A stretch of 64,000 nt of DNA from Bacillus sp. FJAT-45350 (GCF_002335805.1 NZ_NISU01000001.1:1310079-1374078); one strand, 5' to 3'; counted from the stretch's first letter, positions 17,799 through 26,762 are shown. The notes: generated by a model not told the origin, from the letters alone. A program made the numbers and translations.

Positions 17799-17835
17799 AA
17801 AAAACGTAGACTTGTGTACTTAAGTCTACGTTTTT
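17799..17835. terminator. Bidirectional terminator between pssA and the amidase
   Basis: AAAAACGTAGACTT pairs with AAGTCTACGTTTTT around a 7-nt loop. It has A-runs on one side and T-runs on the other, so it can end both convergent transcripts. Confidence 0.8.
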
Positions 17836-17840
17836 CGCTT

Positions 17841-18800
17841 TTATACAGTGGATGTTTTAGGCTGTGTTTGAGGCATATATTTTCTTATTTCAGCAGGTGT
17901 TTTTGCACTTGGTGTATCGAATGTTTTGTAGATTGGAGCTTCTTTAATACCTTTTTGATAACATTCATCGACAGGCTTTCCTGATTCTTTAAATTCTTTT
18001 AGCATTTTGAGAAAGCTAAACATTCCTAAAGATCCATACTCTCTTACCCTGCGCACTTCTTCTAGGTTAAGGTAAACAACCGTAAAGGATTCAGAATCTC
18101 CTAATTCTTCTATAATTCTACCTTCCGGATCTACTGCTACAGAATGTCCCATCCCGATTGGGTTAGGATGATTAATACTTAGGACAAAACATTGATTCTC
18201 TACTGCACGTGTGATAGCAATAGGGAGGTTGTTTCGTTGCCCTCCAATCCAATCTCCTTGTAATGTAGGTTTAATGATCACTTCTGCGCCCTTGAGTGCC
18301 AGATTTCTTGCTGCCTCTGGATAGTGACCATCTGCACAAATCATGAAGCCGACTTTTCCGATATTTGGAATCTCGAATACTGGAAAATCATCACCTGGTT
18401 TAGATTGCTCAAGAGGGTAGGGAATAAATACTTTTCGGTATTTCATGACGACTTCACCCTCAGGAGAGATGAGAATAGCCGTATTATAGGCTTCCCCGTC
18501 CGTTTCAGCTTTTTCAAAAATTGACCCTGGGGCGATCCATTTTTTATGCTCTCTAGCTTTTTGACAAAGCATATCTGTCAATGGTCCGGGAATTGTCTCT
18601 GCTGTTTCATACCAGCGCTCAGGATCTAGTCCCGGTAAATACAATTCTGGAAACGTAATTAAGTCAACCGTAGGATTCATATTGGAAATCAAATCAATGT
18701 AGTACACCATTTTTTCATAGTTTTCCAGTTTCCTTTGTTCAATGTCATTATTATTGCTTGGAGATGCGATTTGTACTAATGCCACATTTAAATAACTCAT
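17841..18800 (-). CDS. Carbon-nitrogen hydrolase, aliphatic-amidase/nitrilase superfamily
   Basis: 319 aa with the full catalytic triad of the nitrilase superfamily: Glu52 (ITFPELYLPG), Lys123 (KYRKVFIPYP) and Cys155 (FMICADGHYPE). It should hydrolyse an amide or nitrile; the D-G-H after the Cys and the long C-terminal extension resemble aliphatic amidases/formamidases. ATG 18800 has GGAAGTGGAG at the right distance. A longer frame from 18818 starts inside that ribosome-binding site region. A CcpA site lies about 50 nt upstream, and a LuxR-type regulator is divergent, so use of the substrate as nitrogen or carbon source under catabolite control is likely. Confidence 0.82.
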   Translation of the reverse strand: MSYLNVALVQIASPSNNNDIEQRKLENYEKMVYYIDLISNMNPTVDLITFPELYLPGLDPERWYETAETIPGPLTDMLCQKAREHKKWIAPGSIFEKAETDGEAYNTAILISPEGEVVMKYRKVFIPYPLEQSKPGDDFPVFEIPNIGKVGFMICADGHYPEAARNLALKGAEVIIKPTLQGDWIGGQRNNLPIAITRAVENQCFVLSINHPNPIGMGHSVAVDPEGRIIEELGDSESFTVVYLNLEEVRRVREYGSLGMFSFLKMLKEFKESGKPVDECYQKGIKEAPIYKTFDTPSAKTPAEIRKYMPQTQPKTSTV

Positions 18801-18845
18801 AACTCCACTTCCTTTCATTTACTATAATCCTATTATCACTAATTC

Positions 18846-18859
18846 AGAAAGCGCTTTCA
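18846..18859. promoter_or_regulatory. Catabolite-responsive element (CcpA site)
   Basis: AGAAAGCGCTTTCA differs from the ideal palindromic cre TGAAAGCGCTTTCA at the first base only. It lies in the 161-nt divergent region between the amidase (minus) and LuxR-type (plus) genes, so either may be repressed or activated by CcpA-HPr(Ser-P). Confidence 0.75.
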
Positions 18860-18961
18860 ATTACCCGAAAGGATAATTTTAAATTTTTGAAATAGTCTTG
18901 AAAATACACCCAAAAGTGTCTATAGTCAAAAGAAAAGTAGAATATGAGGTGAGTAACACAA

Positions 18962-19690
18962 ATGCTGACCAAAGGAGACTATGAAAAAGTAGTTAACTTC
19001 ATGGATGAAATGATAGATCCTTTTGATGATTTTCGTATACATGCTTTAAAAACTTTTGAGACAATCTTTGGTTTCCATCATGCAAACTTTTGGCTCGCAA
19101 ATGATAATCTTGAATTAGTAAGTCCAGTCCGGTTGAATGTTGACTATCGCACTATGAATGATTATCTTAATGGCTGTTCCCAATGGGATTATCATGTTCC
19201 GACAAACATTTCTCATAAGCTTGCGAAACAGCGTGTTCTGAGAATTAATGATATTATTCCATTTGAAAAGTATGAACGCGAACCATATTATAATGAATTT
19301 ATGAACAAGCATGGCTATTATCATCAAATGGTCGCTTATTTAATCAATGGAGGAAGATTGCTCGGAGGAATTGCTTTTGTTAGGCCAAAAACAGATGGAG
19401 CTTTTACTTTAAATGATGTAACATCCCTAGAAATTGTCACCCGGTATTTAACAAGATATATGGTTAATAATATCGAAAATAAAGAAGAAAAAGATAATCT
19501 CCTGCTAGCTAGCTTGTCAGTAAAAGAACTAGAAGTAATTGAATTAGTTAAAAAAGGGTTATCCAATAAAGAGATTTCGCAGAGGCTTTTCATTAGCATT
19601 AATACAGTCAAAAAACATCTACAGAATATTTATAAAAAACTTAATGTCTCAAACCGAACAAGCCTGTGCTATATAATCGGTAATAATTAG
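18962..19690 (+). CDS. LuxR/GerE-type transcriptional regulator with GAF-like sensor half
   Basis: 242 aa. The C-terminal 60 residues are a LuxR-type helix-turn-helix (LSVKELEVIELVKKGLSNKE followed by ISQRLFISINTVKKHLQNIY). The N-terminal part has no phosphoacceptor domain; its layout (FHHANFWLANDNLELVSPVR, then MVAYLINGGRLLGGIAFVRP) looks like a GAF-type ligand domain. It is divergent from the amidase gene with a shared promoter region, so regulation of that gene by an amide-related ligand is plausible. Ribosome-binding site GAGGTGA. Confidence 0.78.
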   Translation: MLTKGDYEKVVNFMDEMIDPFDDFRIHALKTFETIFGFHHANFWLANDNLELVSPVRLNVDYRTMNDYLNGCSQWDYHVPTNISHKLAKQRVLRINDIIPFEKYEREPYYNEFMNKHGYYHQMVAYLINGGRLLGGIAFVRPKTDGAFTLNDVTSLEIVTRYLTRYMVNNIENKEEKDNLLLASLSVKELEVIELVKKGLSNKEISQRLFISINTVKKHLQNIYKKLNVSNRTSLCYIIGNN

Positions 19691-19887
19691 TCATTGTGAT
19701 GCCTTTATCCCAATATTCGAAAGATTAGTTTTGAAATAAAGCTATAGATTTTACTATTGATAAAATCATCCAAATCTACTAAGCAATTATAGACTGTTAA
19801 CTCTCTTTTTCTCGACGCAATATGCTATAATTCTGTTGGGAGAAAACCACATATATTTTTGTGTGGTGAATAAAGTAGGTGGACTGA

Positions 19888-22800
19888 ATGAAGAAACAAC
19901 GTACGGCATATCGATGCCCGTTGACTCTGACGAATAAGGCGAAAGATAGGATGCGGGAACTCGGCACAGACGGGAACTCGTTTTTTTCGTTAGAGCCATC
20001 GTTTCGCGTTTATATAGAAAAATACCCAGAAACAGACGATCGTCCTCTCTCAGTTGCATTATTTTTTGATAATCGCGCAAATGGGAAGATGGCGGTTAAA
20101 CATAATGAATTAGTAATCGTATTCCATTGTGTTGTGGAAAAGGACCGGTTTATTACGACGAATGTGACGACGAGAAACGCTAATTCATCGGTTGAAACAA
20201 ATTGGCGTTCGCCTGTAGATATTAAGTTTGATTTGAAAATACAGCGGGGAGATATCGTTCCCTATGATTTGTTAAGTTTAATTAACGAAATGCCGGTAGC
20301 TCAGGAAAGTTCAGAGTATGTAAAAAAACGGATTGCCAGTTGGGAAGGCTACTTGAAAATTCAGGAGCGTTCAGCGGATATAGCCGACATGGCGTCTCCT
20401 TATTCGAGACTTACATTCAATGGTGATTTTACAAGAATGACGATAAACGGCTGCCATTTAGCTGAAAAAGAATGGAAGTCACTCAAAGATTTGAGCGTCA
20501 AACTTACTGGAATTGACCAGGATGTTGGGAAGGTACTGAAAGCAAATCGTTCCTCTCTTACAGTTGAAGTAGAATTACATGGCTATATGGAGGAACGCGC
20601 CCGTAAACAACAGTTTGACATGAAGAAAAAAGAAGTCCTTTTCAGTAATTTTGCAGCTTTAAGTCAGGTTAAAAGACTTCGACAAGGTTTTAAGCATTTA
20701 GAAAACGGACTAGCTGCAAATCCAGAGCTTGAACGTCTTTTATTTGAAAACAAGCCACCAGTTCGAATACCGAAAAAGCAAGTTACGCTAAAGTTTCACA
20801 ATCGATTGAACGAGTTTCAGCAACAAGCGGTAAGAGGTGCTGTATCAGCAGAAGATTTATACGTTATACAAGGTCCACCAGGAACAGGAAAAACAACCGT
20901 CATCTCAGAAATTTGCTTACAAAATGCGAGGGCTGGGCTACGTACACTCGTTGCGTCACAATCAAATTTGGCTGTAGACAATGCTCTTGGACGTTTACTA
21001 GCAAATAAAGATATTCGCATCCTTCGTGTAGGTCGGACAGAAAGTATTGAAGAAGAAGGAAAAAAATTCATTGAAGAAAATGTAGGTCAATATTGGAAGG
21101 ACCATACATTAAAAGAAGTCTCTGCACAATTTGAAGTAGGTAAAAAACGAAAAGTAGAAATTGAAATAGAATGGGCGGCAAATGTAGAGGAACAAGAGAA
21201 ACTAGAGCCTGTACTTGCACGACTAGAGGCTGATCTTGAAGCAAAGCAGAAAGCAGAAAAACAGTTTAGTGAGATTCAGTCTATTCTTGCTGAACGAAAA
21301 CACAACATGACTGTGGCCGAGCAAGAGAAACAAGCGGCTATGAAGCAGGTGCAGGAAAGTGAAGAAAGTATCCATTCTTTAACTACAGCTATTGAAAACG
21401 ACAAAATTTTTCTACGTAACGAACCGGACCGAGATGTGCTTCAAAAAGAGCTGAAAACATGTGAAGAATTCATTAAACAATTAAGACACAGCATAGCATA
21501 TCAAGAATTAGAAAATAAGATAATTGAAGTAAACGAATCAATCGACAAAGCAACTGAAGAACGTGAAAAATGGGCAGAGTTAGCATTCGAGATGGATGAA
21601 CTACTCGCCAAAATAACAAATATCAAACAAATTGACGGCTTAAGATGGATTATACTTGAACAAAATATAGAACGTACGGTAAACGTTCAGGAATTTATAA
21701 ATGAGCTAGAGGAACTTCGTGGCTCTATCAATCAACTGAACAAATTAAAAGAATATAATGAAATGCTTACTAAAGCAATTTCATATGTTGAATCGATTTT
21801 ATCACGACAAAATCTACCATTCTACCATCTACAGCAGCGCAAAATAACAGGGACTTATACTGCAAACGAAATTGACCAATTTCTAAATGAGCTGAGAAGC
21901 AAACTATCAGCAAAAACCACGATTTACCCACAAATGCTTATCGGATACCTTGAAGGTCTATACGGAAGAAGACAGTTTGTATGGCAAAAGGGAAGTCGTC
22001 TTCACTCGTACGAAACGTATAAACAAATGGCACAGGAAGCATTTCAGAAACTGAAACAGGAAATCGTTGAACAACTTCAGTATAAGCAACGTGAAAACAA
22101 ACAGGCATTGCAAAAGTGGCTACAAGCAATAGAAGAGCAGAGCACCGAGCTTCAATCTCTATTAAACAAACAAAAGCAAGTGACAGTGTCAATAAAAATC
22201 ATTCCAAACGCACAAGAAATACTTCGTGAACAAGAAGCAGAATCGCTTGAGATAAACAAAAAGATAGAGAAGTATGACCAAGTGAGGAACCAAGTTGAAA
22301 TTAATACCGAAAAGCATCAAGAAGGAACTAAACAACTCCAAGAAAATATCGAGAAACTTGAGCGGTACGAAGCGAACTTGACTCAGTTACAACAGATGAT
22401 TCAGGAGAATGAAAAGGAACTGACAACTCTAGAAGAGATCCTTTCAACTGAACCAGAAAAGGAACATGAAAAGGTACTTACTCAACTTGCTAGCCTATCT
22501 TTGAATAGAGAATCATTAAAGCAGGAAAAAGATAAGCTACCACTGTTTCAGTCAACACAAGGTAAATGGCTTTCTTTATTGGCAGAAGCAAATGAGCATG
22601 ACTTAGATGAAATTCGTAAGCTTTATGTTAAGCATGCGAATGTAATCGGAACAACATGTGTAGCTTCAGCACGAAAAGATTTTATCGACACGTATCCTGA
22701 ATTTGATGTAGTGATTATTGATGAAGTATCAAAAGCAACCCCACCTGAACTGCTATTACCGATGTTAAAAGGGAAGAAAATTATCCTAGTTGGTGACCAT

Positions 22801-23664
22801 CATCAGTTGCCACCTCTATTAGGTAACGACACCTTAGAAGAAACACTCCAGGAGATGGCTGATGAACGTGATGATTTTGAAGGCAAAGCAGAACTAAAAA
22901 AACTCTTGAACGAATCGCTATTTGAACGGTTGTATAAAAATTTACCGCAAAGTAATAAGGCGATGCTAGCAATCCAATACAGGATGCATGAAAACATCAT
23001 GGCAACGATCACACCATTTTACGAACATGAAAATGACAGACTACAATGTGGTCTAAACAACTCTGATTCGGACCGAGATCATTTACTAGAAACACGTCTT
23101 ATCAAGCGTGAAAATCACTTAGTATGGGTAGATATGCCAAACGAGCCTTCCTATTTTGAAGAAAGAATGAAGGGTGGAAAGAGCTTATATAACTCAGCTG
23201 AATTAAAAGAGATTAGTTCGCTTCTTAAAGAATTAGACGAAGCAGTAGAACAAGCCAAATTAGACGGAAGAATGAAAATGAACGAGCAAAAGAGTATTGG
23301 CGTTATCAGTTTTTACGGTGAGCAAATCAAAAGAATAGACCGCATCATACAGCAGGAGCTCTCTTTGCGTAATTTGACGATTCGGACGGGTACTGTTGAC
23401 CGGTTTCAAGGTATGGAAATGGATGTTATCTTGTTAAGCATGGTCCGCAATCATGACAATAAAAAGGATGATATTGGCTTTGCGAGAGACTACAGAAGGC
23501 TTAATGTTGCCTTATCAAGAGCGAAAGAGCTACTTGTATTAATCGGCAGTACAAAGATGTTTACGGAACGGACAAAATATGCTGATACAAGACAAATGTA
23601 TACGCACGTGTTAAATACAGTGGAAAAACAAAATGGCCTACGAATGTTGAGTGAGGTGACATAA
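19888..23664 (+). CDS. Large SF1 (Upf1/Dna2-like) helicase with long coiled-coil insertion
   Basis: 1258 aa. Motif I VIQGPPGTGKTT is near residue 330 and motif Ia ASQSNLAVDNAL near 355. Motif II VVIIDEVSKATPPE comes only near residue 945, followed by ILVGDHHQLPPLL (III), AIQYRMHENIMAT (IV), TVDRFQGMEMDVILLSMVRN (V) and NVALSRAKELLVLIGS (VI). About 550 residues between Ia and II are Glu/Lys/Gln-rich heptad-like helices, an SMC-like coiled coil. The N-terminal 300 residues hold no domain I recognise. It is an ATP-driven nucleic-acid motor of the SF1B Upf1 type. It is followed by a small winged-helix-like gene 3 nt downstream. A role in DNA repair, RNA handling or phage defence cannot be decided from sequence. 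Confidence 0.85.
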   Translation: MKKQRTAYRCPLTLTNKAKDRMRELGTDGNSFFSLEPSFRVYIEKYPETDDRPLSVALFFDNRANGKMAVKHNELVIVFHCVVEKDRFITTNVTTRNANSSVETNWRSPVDIKFDLKIQRGDIVPYDLLSLINEMPVAQESSEYVKKRIASWEGYLKIQERSADIADMASPYSRLTFNGDFTRMTINGCHLAEKEWKSLKDLSVKLTGIDQDVGKVLKANRSSLTVEVELHGYMEERARKQQFDMKKKEVLFSNFAALSQVKRLRQGFKHLENGLAANPELERLLFENKPPVRIPKKQVTLKFHNRLNEFQQQAVRGAVSAEDLYVIQGPPGTGKTTVISEICLQNARAGLRTLVASQSNLAVDNALGRLLANKDIRILRVGRTESIEEEGKKFIEENVGQYWKDHTLKEVSAQFEVGKKRKVEIEIEWAANVEEQEKLEPVLARLEADLEAKQKAEKQFSEIQSILAERKHNMTVAEQEKQAAMKQVQESEESIHSLTTAIENDKIFLRNEPDRDVLQKELKTCEEFIKQLRHSIAYQELENKIIEVNESIDKATEEREKWAELAFEMDELLAKITNIKQIDGLRWIILEQNIERTVNVQEFINELEELRGSINQLNKLKEYNEMLTKAISYVESILSRQNLPFYHLQQRKITGTYTANEIDQFLNELRSKLSAKTTIYPQMLIGYLEGLYGRRQFVWQKGSRLHSYETYKQMAQEAFQKLKQEIVEQLQYKQRENKQALQKWLQAIEEQSTELQSLLNKQKQVTVSIKIIPNAQEILREQEAESLEINKKIEKYDQVRNQVEINTEKHQEGTKQLQENIEKLERYEANLTQLQQMIQENEKELTTLEEILSTEPEKEHEKVLTQLASLSLNRESLKQEKDKLPLFQSTQGKWLSLLAEANEHDLDEIRKLYVKHANVIGTTCVASARKDFIDTYPEFDVVIIDEVSKATPPELLLPMLKGKKIILVGDHHQLPPLLGNDTLEETLQEMADERDDFEGKAELKKLLNESLFERLYKNLPQSNKAMLAIQYRMHENIMATITPFYEHENDRLQCGLNNSDSDRDHLLETRLIKRENHLVWVDMPNEPSYFEERMKGGKSLYNSAELKEISSLLKELDEAVEQAKLDGRMKMNEQKSIGVISFYGEQIKRIDRIIQQELSLRNLTIRTGTVDRFQGMEMDVILLSMVRNHDNKKDDIGFARDYRRLNVALSRAKELLVLIGSTKMFTERTKYADTRQMYTHVLNTVEKQNGLRMLSEVT

Positions 23665-23667
23665 TCT

Positions 23668-24432
23668 TTGGAAAAGCTGACCAAACAGCTAGAAGCAAAT
23701 CTACTTGGAAATCCAGCTGTTCAAATAAAGCAATCTGCTACTTGGTATTTACCAGTCCAGAGACTTGATGTTGCTTTTCAGCGAGTGAGAAAAGCCCAAA
23801 TGGATATTCTCATGAAAATGATGCTACTTACTTTTGAAGAAGCTGAAATAAGACGAGCAGCGAATTTAGCTGAAATATTATTAGTAGAGGAGCTATTTAT
23901 TACAGACTTACTTGAGAAAATGGTACGAACGGGCTTAATACAGCTTCAGCACTCCACCTACAAATTAACAACAAAAGGTAAGGAGCAACTTATCTCAGGA
24001 ATCGTTGAAGAGGAATTAGAGGAAGAAGAGACAGAACTATTATATAGCCCTAGTCATGATGAGCTTTGGCAGGAATTGACGTTATCCTTCGCTGACGTAG
24101 AAGACTTGACAGAGTATCGCTATGCGAGTAATCAGGGGCTTATTGAACCAAGTAGAATCATGCAAGTTCTAGCCGAGAGTAGAAATGGGTTAGACGAAAA
24201 TGGATTTCAAACCGTTGTATCAGAGATAACTAGCTTCGAGCAACAGGTAGAGGAACAAATACCATGTATTGAATTTCAAATGTACAATAAAGAACAAGAC
24301 ATTTTCTATGCTCGTGTTTGGAATACACTGCTACAACACTGGGATGATACACTTGAAAAACAGATAGAAGAACATGAAATGGTGAAGTGGCGTGATGAAC
24401 AAGAGAAGGAAGCTGAAACGAGCGGGAAATAA
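23668..24432 (+). CDS. Winged-helix-like acidic partner of the SF1 helicase
   Basis: 254 aa, starting with TTG 3 nt after the helicase stop; GTGAGGTG (23650-23657) precedes it. Residues about 38-110 are helical and end in LVRTGLIQLQ-like strand and HSTYKLTTKGKEQL, the look of a winged-helix domain (transcription-factor or nucleic-acid-binding type). After that the protein is strongly acidic (EEELEEEETELLYS) with a second helical part. I do not recognise a named family. Tight coupling to the helicase says that it works with it, for example as a DNA-binding or loading subunit. The terminator at 24458 closes the operon. Confidence 0.65.
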   Translation: MEKLTKQLEANLLGNPAVQIKQSATWYLPVQRLDVAFQRVRKAQMDILMKMMLLTFEEAEIRRAANLAEILLVEELFITDLLEKMVRTGLIQLQHSTYKLTTKGKEQLISGIVEEELEEEETELLYSPSHDELWQELTLSFADVEDLTEYRYASNQGLIEPSRIMQVLAESRNGLDENGFQTVVSEITSFEQQVEEQIPCIEFQMYNKEQDIFYARVWNTLLQHWDDTLEKQIEEHEMVKWRDEQEKEAETSGK

Positions 24433-24457
24433 GATAACTTGTTCAGTTTAATAGTAG

Positions 24458-24490
24458 AAGCGTACCATTTCGAAGTGATTTGGTACGCTT
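24458..24490 (+). terminator. Terminator of the helicase operon
   Basis: AAGCGTACCA (24458-24467) pairs with TGGTACGCTT (24481-24490), followed by GTTTCTTT. A near-copy with the same inner sequence (GCAGTGATTTGGT) occurs at 26731-26762. Confidence 0.7.
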
Positions 24491-24512
24491 GTTTCTTTAT
24501 TATCGCTTGTTA

Positions 24513-24908
24513 TTATGCGTTTACTTTTAGCTGTTGTGTAGCTGGTTTGATGAATTTAGTTAATAGACCACGAGAGATTGGTCCAACAATAAGTAACTGG
24601 GCTGGAAGTGCCACGATAAAGTTTAGACCAACTGTTGTAAGATACCTTGTCAGAATTGAACCTTCAATTCCAATCATGAATGCCGTTAAAATAACTCCGT
24701 ATACAGACATGATAAGAACCATTATAGGGACCATACAAATAGAAAGAGCTATGATAAAGTTAATTTCTTTCGATTTATCATAAGGTAGTAATAGTGCTAA
24801 CTTACGAGCTTTCGGCTCAACTAATGACTCTACGATAAATGCGATGATAAATGTAACCGCAAATTGAAGTACTGCGGGTGCATCTTTTATATCGTATACT
24901 TCTTCCTT
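24513..24908 (-). pseudogene. 5'-truncated DUF2798-type membrane protein gene
   Basis: The minus-strand frame ends at 24513 and stays open upstream to about 24908 without a proper start. It encodes two hydrophobic repeats (APAVLQFAVTFIIAFIVESL, then NFIVALPAQLLIVGPISRGL) in the pattern of DUF2798 proteins, which have two such helical hairpins. The frame runs directly into the opposite-strand subtilase remnant, so the N-terminus is lost at a junction near 24909-24912. An internal ATG at 24734 would give only the last 73 residues. Confidence 0.6.
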
Positions 24909-24912
24909 TTCA

Positions 24913-25188
24913 GATGATAATGGACATGGTACACATGTAGCCGGTATTATTGGTGCAAAAAATAATCATTATGGAACAGTTGGTATTGCCAACGAATCAA
25001 GCCTTTATGGTGTAAAAGTACTTGATCGTGATGGGAATGGGAATCTATCAGATGTTATAGCTGGAATTGATTGGTCTATTACAAATAAGATGGAAAACGT
25101 AGCAAAAGGGACCTACCACGTAAAAACAGATTCGTCTAAGAAAGACTTCGGAAGTAGTTCGGCAACTACGACTTTTCAAATTCGATAG
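24913..25188 (+). pseudogene. Subtilisin-family (S8) serine protease remnant
   Basis: The open frame begins with the catalytic-histidine motif DDNGHGTHVAGIIGA and continues through LYGVKVLDRDGNGNLSDVIA, both diagnostic of S8 subtilases. After WSITNKM the frame jumps to an unrelated tail (VAKGTYHVKTDSSKKDFGSS). The signal peptide, propeptide, Asp motif, oxyanion Asn and catalytic Ser motif (GTSMA) are all missing, so both a 5' truncation and an internal deletion have happened. It cannot be an active protease. Confidence 0.75.
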
Positions 25189-25200
25189 GCATTCTACACA

Positions 25201-25238
25201 AGAGTAATAGGAGAAATATTTTCCTGTTACTCTTTTTG
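25201..25238 (+). terminator. Terminator after the subtilase remnant
   Basis: AGAGTAA plus AGGA pair with TTCCT plus TTACTCT, followed by TTTTTG. It is probably the original terminator of the protease gene. Confidence 0.7.
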
Positions 25239-25297
25239 TTATTCAGTTATGATAATGATGAAAATACGTCTGAAAATCTTTTAAAAGGAGATATATT

Positions 25298-25483
25298 TTG
25301 AAGTATTTAATGATTTTTGCAGTTACATTAGGAATAGGAATATTGATGACGCTTGCTTATAACTACATAGAAATTATAAGGTTTAACGGTTTTTTTACTG
25401 TATTGTATGTTTTTGATTTGATCACGAGATATATCCTACCTTGGATAATCCTTTATTACGTTATAAAAATCGCTAGGAAATAA
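25298..25483 (+). CDS. Small two-helix membrane protein, unknown
   Basis: 61 aa, TTG start with AAAAGGAGA placed ideally upstream. Two hydrophobic segments (residues about 2-20 and 30-58) separated by a short polar stretch, and a basic end (KIARK). No family recognised. The strong ribosome-binding site and lack of overlap support a real gene. Confidence 0.55.
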   Translation: MKYLMIFAVTLGIGILMTLAYNYIEIIRFNGFFTVLYVFDLITRYILPWIILYYVIKIARK

Positions 25484-25662
25484 TATTTGAAAGAAGTAAA
25501 ATGCTAGGAGAGAGTTTAGATGTAGAAAATTTTATTAGTTGGACCATTTGCTAATGTAGTGTGACAACTTTCATAAAAGAAATATGTTTTCTTATGCCTT
25601 AAAATAGTTAATTTTAGGTGATACTATAGGTAAAGCATCCTTATTTTATGGGAGGTGTTATC

Positions 25663-26112
25663 ATGAGAAAACCAAAAACCGATAAGCTTTTGAAAGGTTT
25701 ACTTAGTTCAAGTATGGCTTTAATGGGCTTGGCTGCCTGTTCTCCTGCGTTGGAGGATGAATTATTATCACCACCGCCTGATCCGGAAACGAATGTACAA
25801 CCAGACCCTGATTTACTACCATCACCAGAGGAAGCAGATTGTGACACTTGGCAATGGGATGAAGAAGCTGAGGGCTACCAATGTGTCGAACAAGGAAACG
25901 AAAACTATGGTCATTATTATTATGGTGGGATGTGGTTCCCGACTATTGCTGCGTTCATGGCAGGAAGAGCTACAGCTGGTGGAGGAACTAGGACTAGACA
26001 GCCTGCTGTGACACCGCCACGTACCGACCCGAATGTAAACCCTAATCCACAACAGCCAAGAAATCCAACCCCCCGTTCAGGTATAGGCCGAGGAGGTGGC
26101 TTTGGTGGTTAA
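25663..26112 (+). CDS. Glycine/proline-rich lipoprotein, YjfM/YgiB (DUF1190)-like
   Basis: Predicted lipoprotein of 149 aa; the lipobox is LAAC. The middle (DCDTWQWDEEAEGYQC, then YGHYYYGGMWFP) resembles the Cys-W-D-E-x-G-x-Y-x-C and GHYYYG parts of DUF1190 proteins such as E. coli YjfM. The tail is proline/glycine-rich (ATAGGGTRTRQPAVTPPRTD, and ends GRGGGFGG). The ATG at 25663 follows GGGAGGTG; the frame's first ATG (25648) sits on that site. A DUF350 gene follows, as in E. coli yjfL-yjfM, so the pair is likely a functional unit of unknown role in the cell envelope. Confidence 0.6.
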   Translation: MRKPKTDKLLKGLLSSSMALMGLAACSPALEDELLSPPPDPETNVQPDPDLLPSPEEADCDTWQWDEEAEGYQCVEQGNENYGHYYYGGMWFPTIAAFMAGRATAGGGTRTRQPAVTPPRTDPNVNPNPQQPRNPTPRSGIGRGGGFGG

Positions 26113-26173
26113 ACGAGATAGCTTCAATCTAGATTAACAAAAGGAACAACCTTTGGGTGAAAGGAGCATACGT

Positions 26174-26590
26174 ATGGATTTTAGCTATTATCTTCAAACC
26201 TTTGATCATTTTTTGATTTATTTGTCAGTATCTCTTGTTTTATTTGTTATTGGAACATATCTCTTTAAATTACTCACACCATACTCGGAACGGGAGCAAA
26301 TTAGAAAAGGCAACACAGCAGTTGCTTTAAAGCTATTAGGAAAAATGGCAGGCCTTGTTGTCGTATTACAATCGGCAGTTCGTCATTCGATTAACCTGAT
26401 AGATTTGATAATTTGGGCCTTTATAGCAATTATTGTTCAAATTGTTTTACATCTTGTCATCGAATATGTATTTACTCGTAACACGAACTTGGCGAAAGAA
26501 GTGGAAAATGGCAATGTTGCGGTAGGACTGTTTCTAGGTGGTGTTTCAGTTTTGGTCGGTCTAATTGTTGCTGCTAATATTAGCTTTTAA
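26174..26590 (+). CDS. DUF350 (YjfL-type) membrane protein
   Basis: 138 aa in two similar halves, each with two helices and the DUF350 motif: GNTAVALKLLGKMAGLVVVL (about residues 46-65) and GNVAVGLFLGGVSVLVGLIV near the end. ATG 26174 has AAAGGAG upstream; the frame's earlier TTG covers that site. DUF350 proteins accompany PspA-like or DUF1190 genes in many bacteria and are thought to act in membrane-stress responses. Here the partner is the upstream lipoprotein. The stretch 26591-26884 after it holds only a hairpin at 26731. Confidence 0.75.
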   Translation: MDFSYYLQTFDHFLIYLSVSLVLFVIGTYLFKLLTPYSEREQIRKGNTAVALKLLGKMAGLVVVLQSAVRHSINLIDLIIWAFIAIIVQIVLHLVIEYVFTRNTNLAKEVENGNVAVGLFLGGVSVLVGLIVAANISF

Positions 26591-26730
26591 GATGGATGGT
26601 GGATTAAAATGATTGTGTATACATACAAAAAACAGAGACTTACTTCGTATTGGAACAGTTAGAAATGCAATCCTTGTAAACATAACGAGTTCAGTTTTTG
26701 GAAAAGAAAATAACAAATAGCAATACAAAT

Positions 26731-26762
26731 AGCGTACTAAATTGCAGTGATTTGGTGCGCTT
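26731..26762 (+). terminator. Hairpin resembling the 24458 terminator
   Basis: AGCGTACTAAA pairs imperfectly with TTTGGTGCGCTT. Loop and right arm (GCAGTGATTTGGTGCGCTTG) are close to those at 24473-24491, so the two terminators are related by duplication or transfer. Confidence 0.5.

Noticed and set aside
23490-23684. Small minus-strand frames inside the helicase gene
   Set aside because: They overlap a strongly coding conserved region (motifs V and VI) and have no ribosome-binding sites.
26600-26660. Short plus-strand frame starting MIVYTYKKQR
   Set aside because: It has only 17 codons, no ribosome-binding site and no recognisable match.
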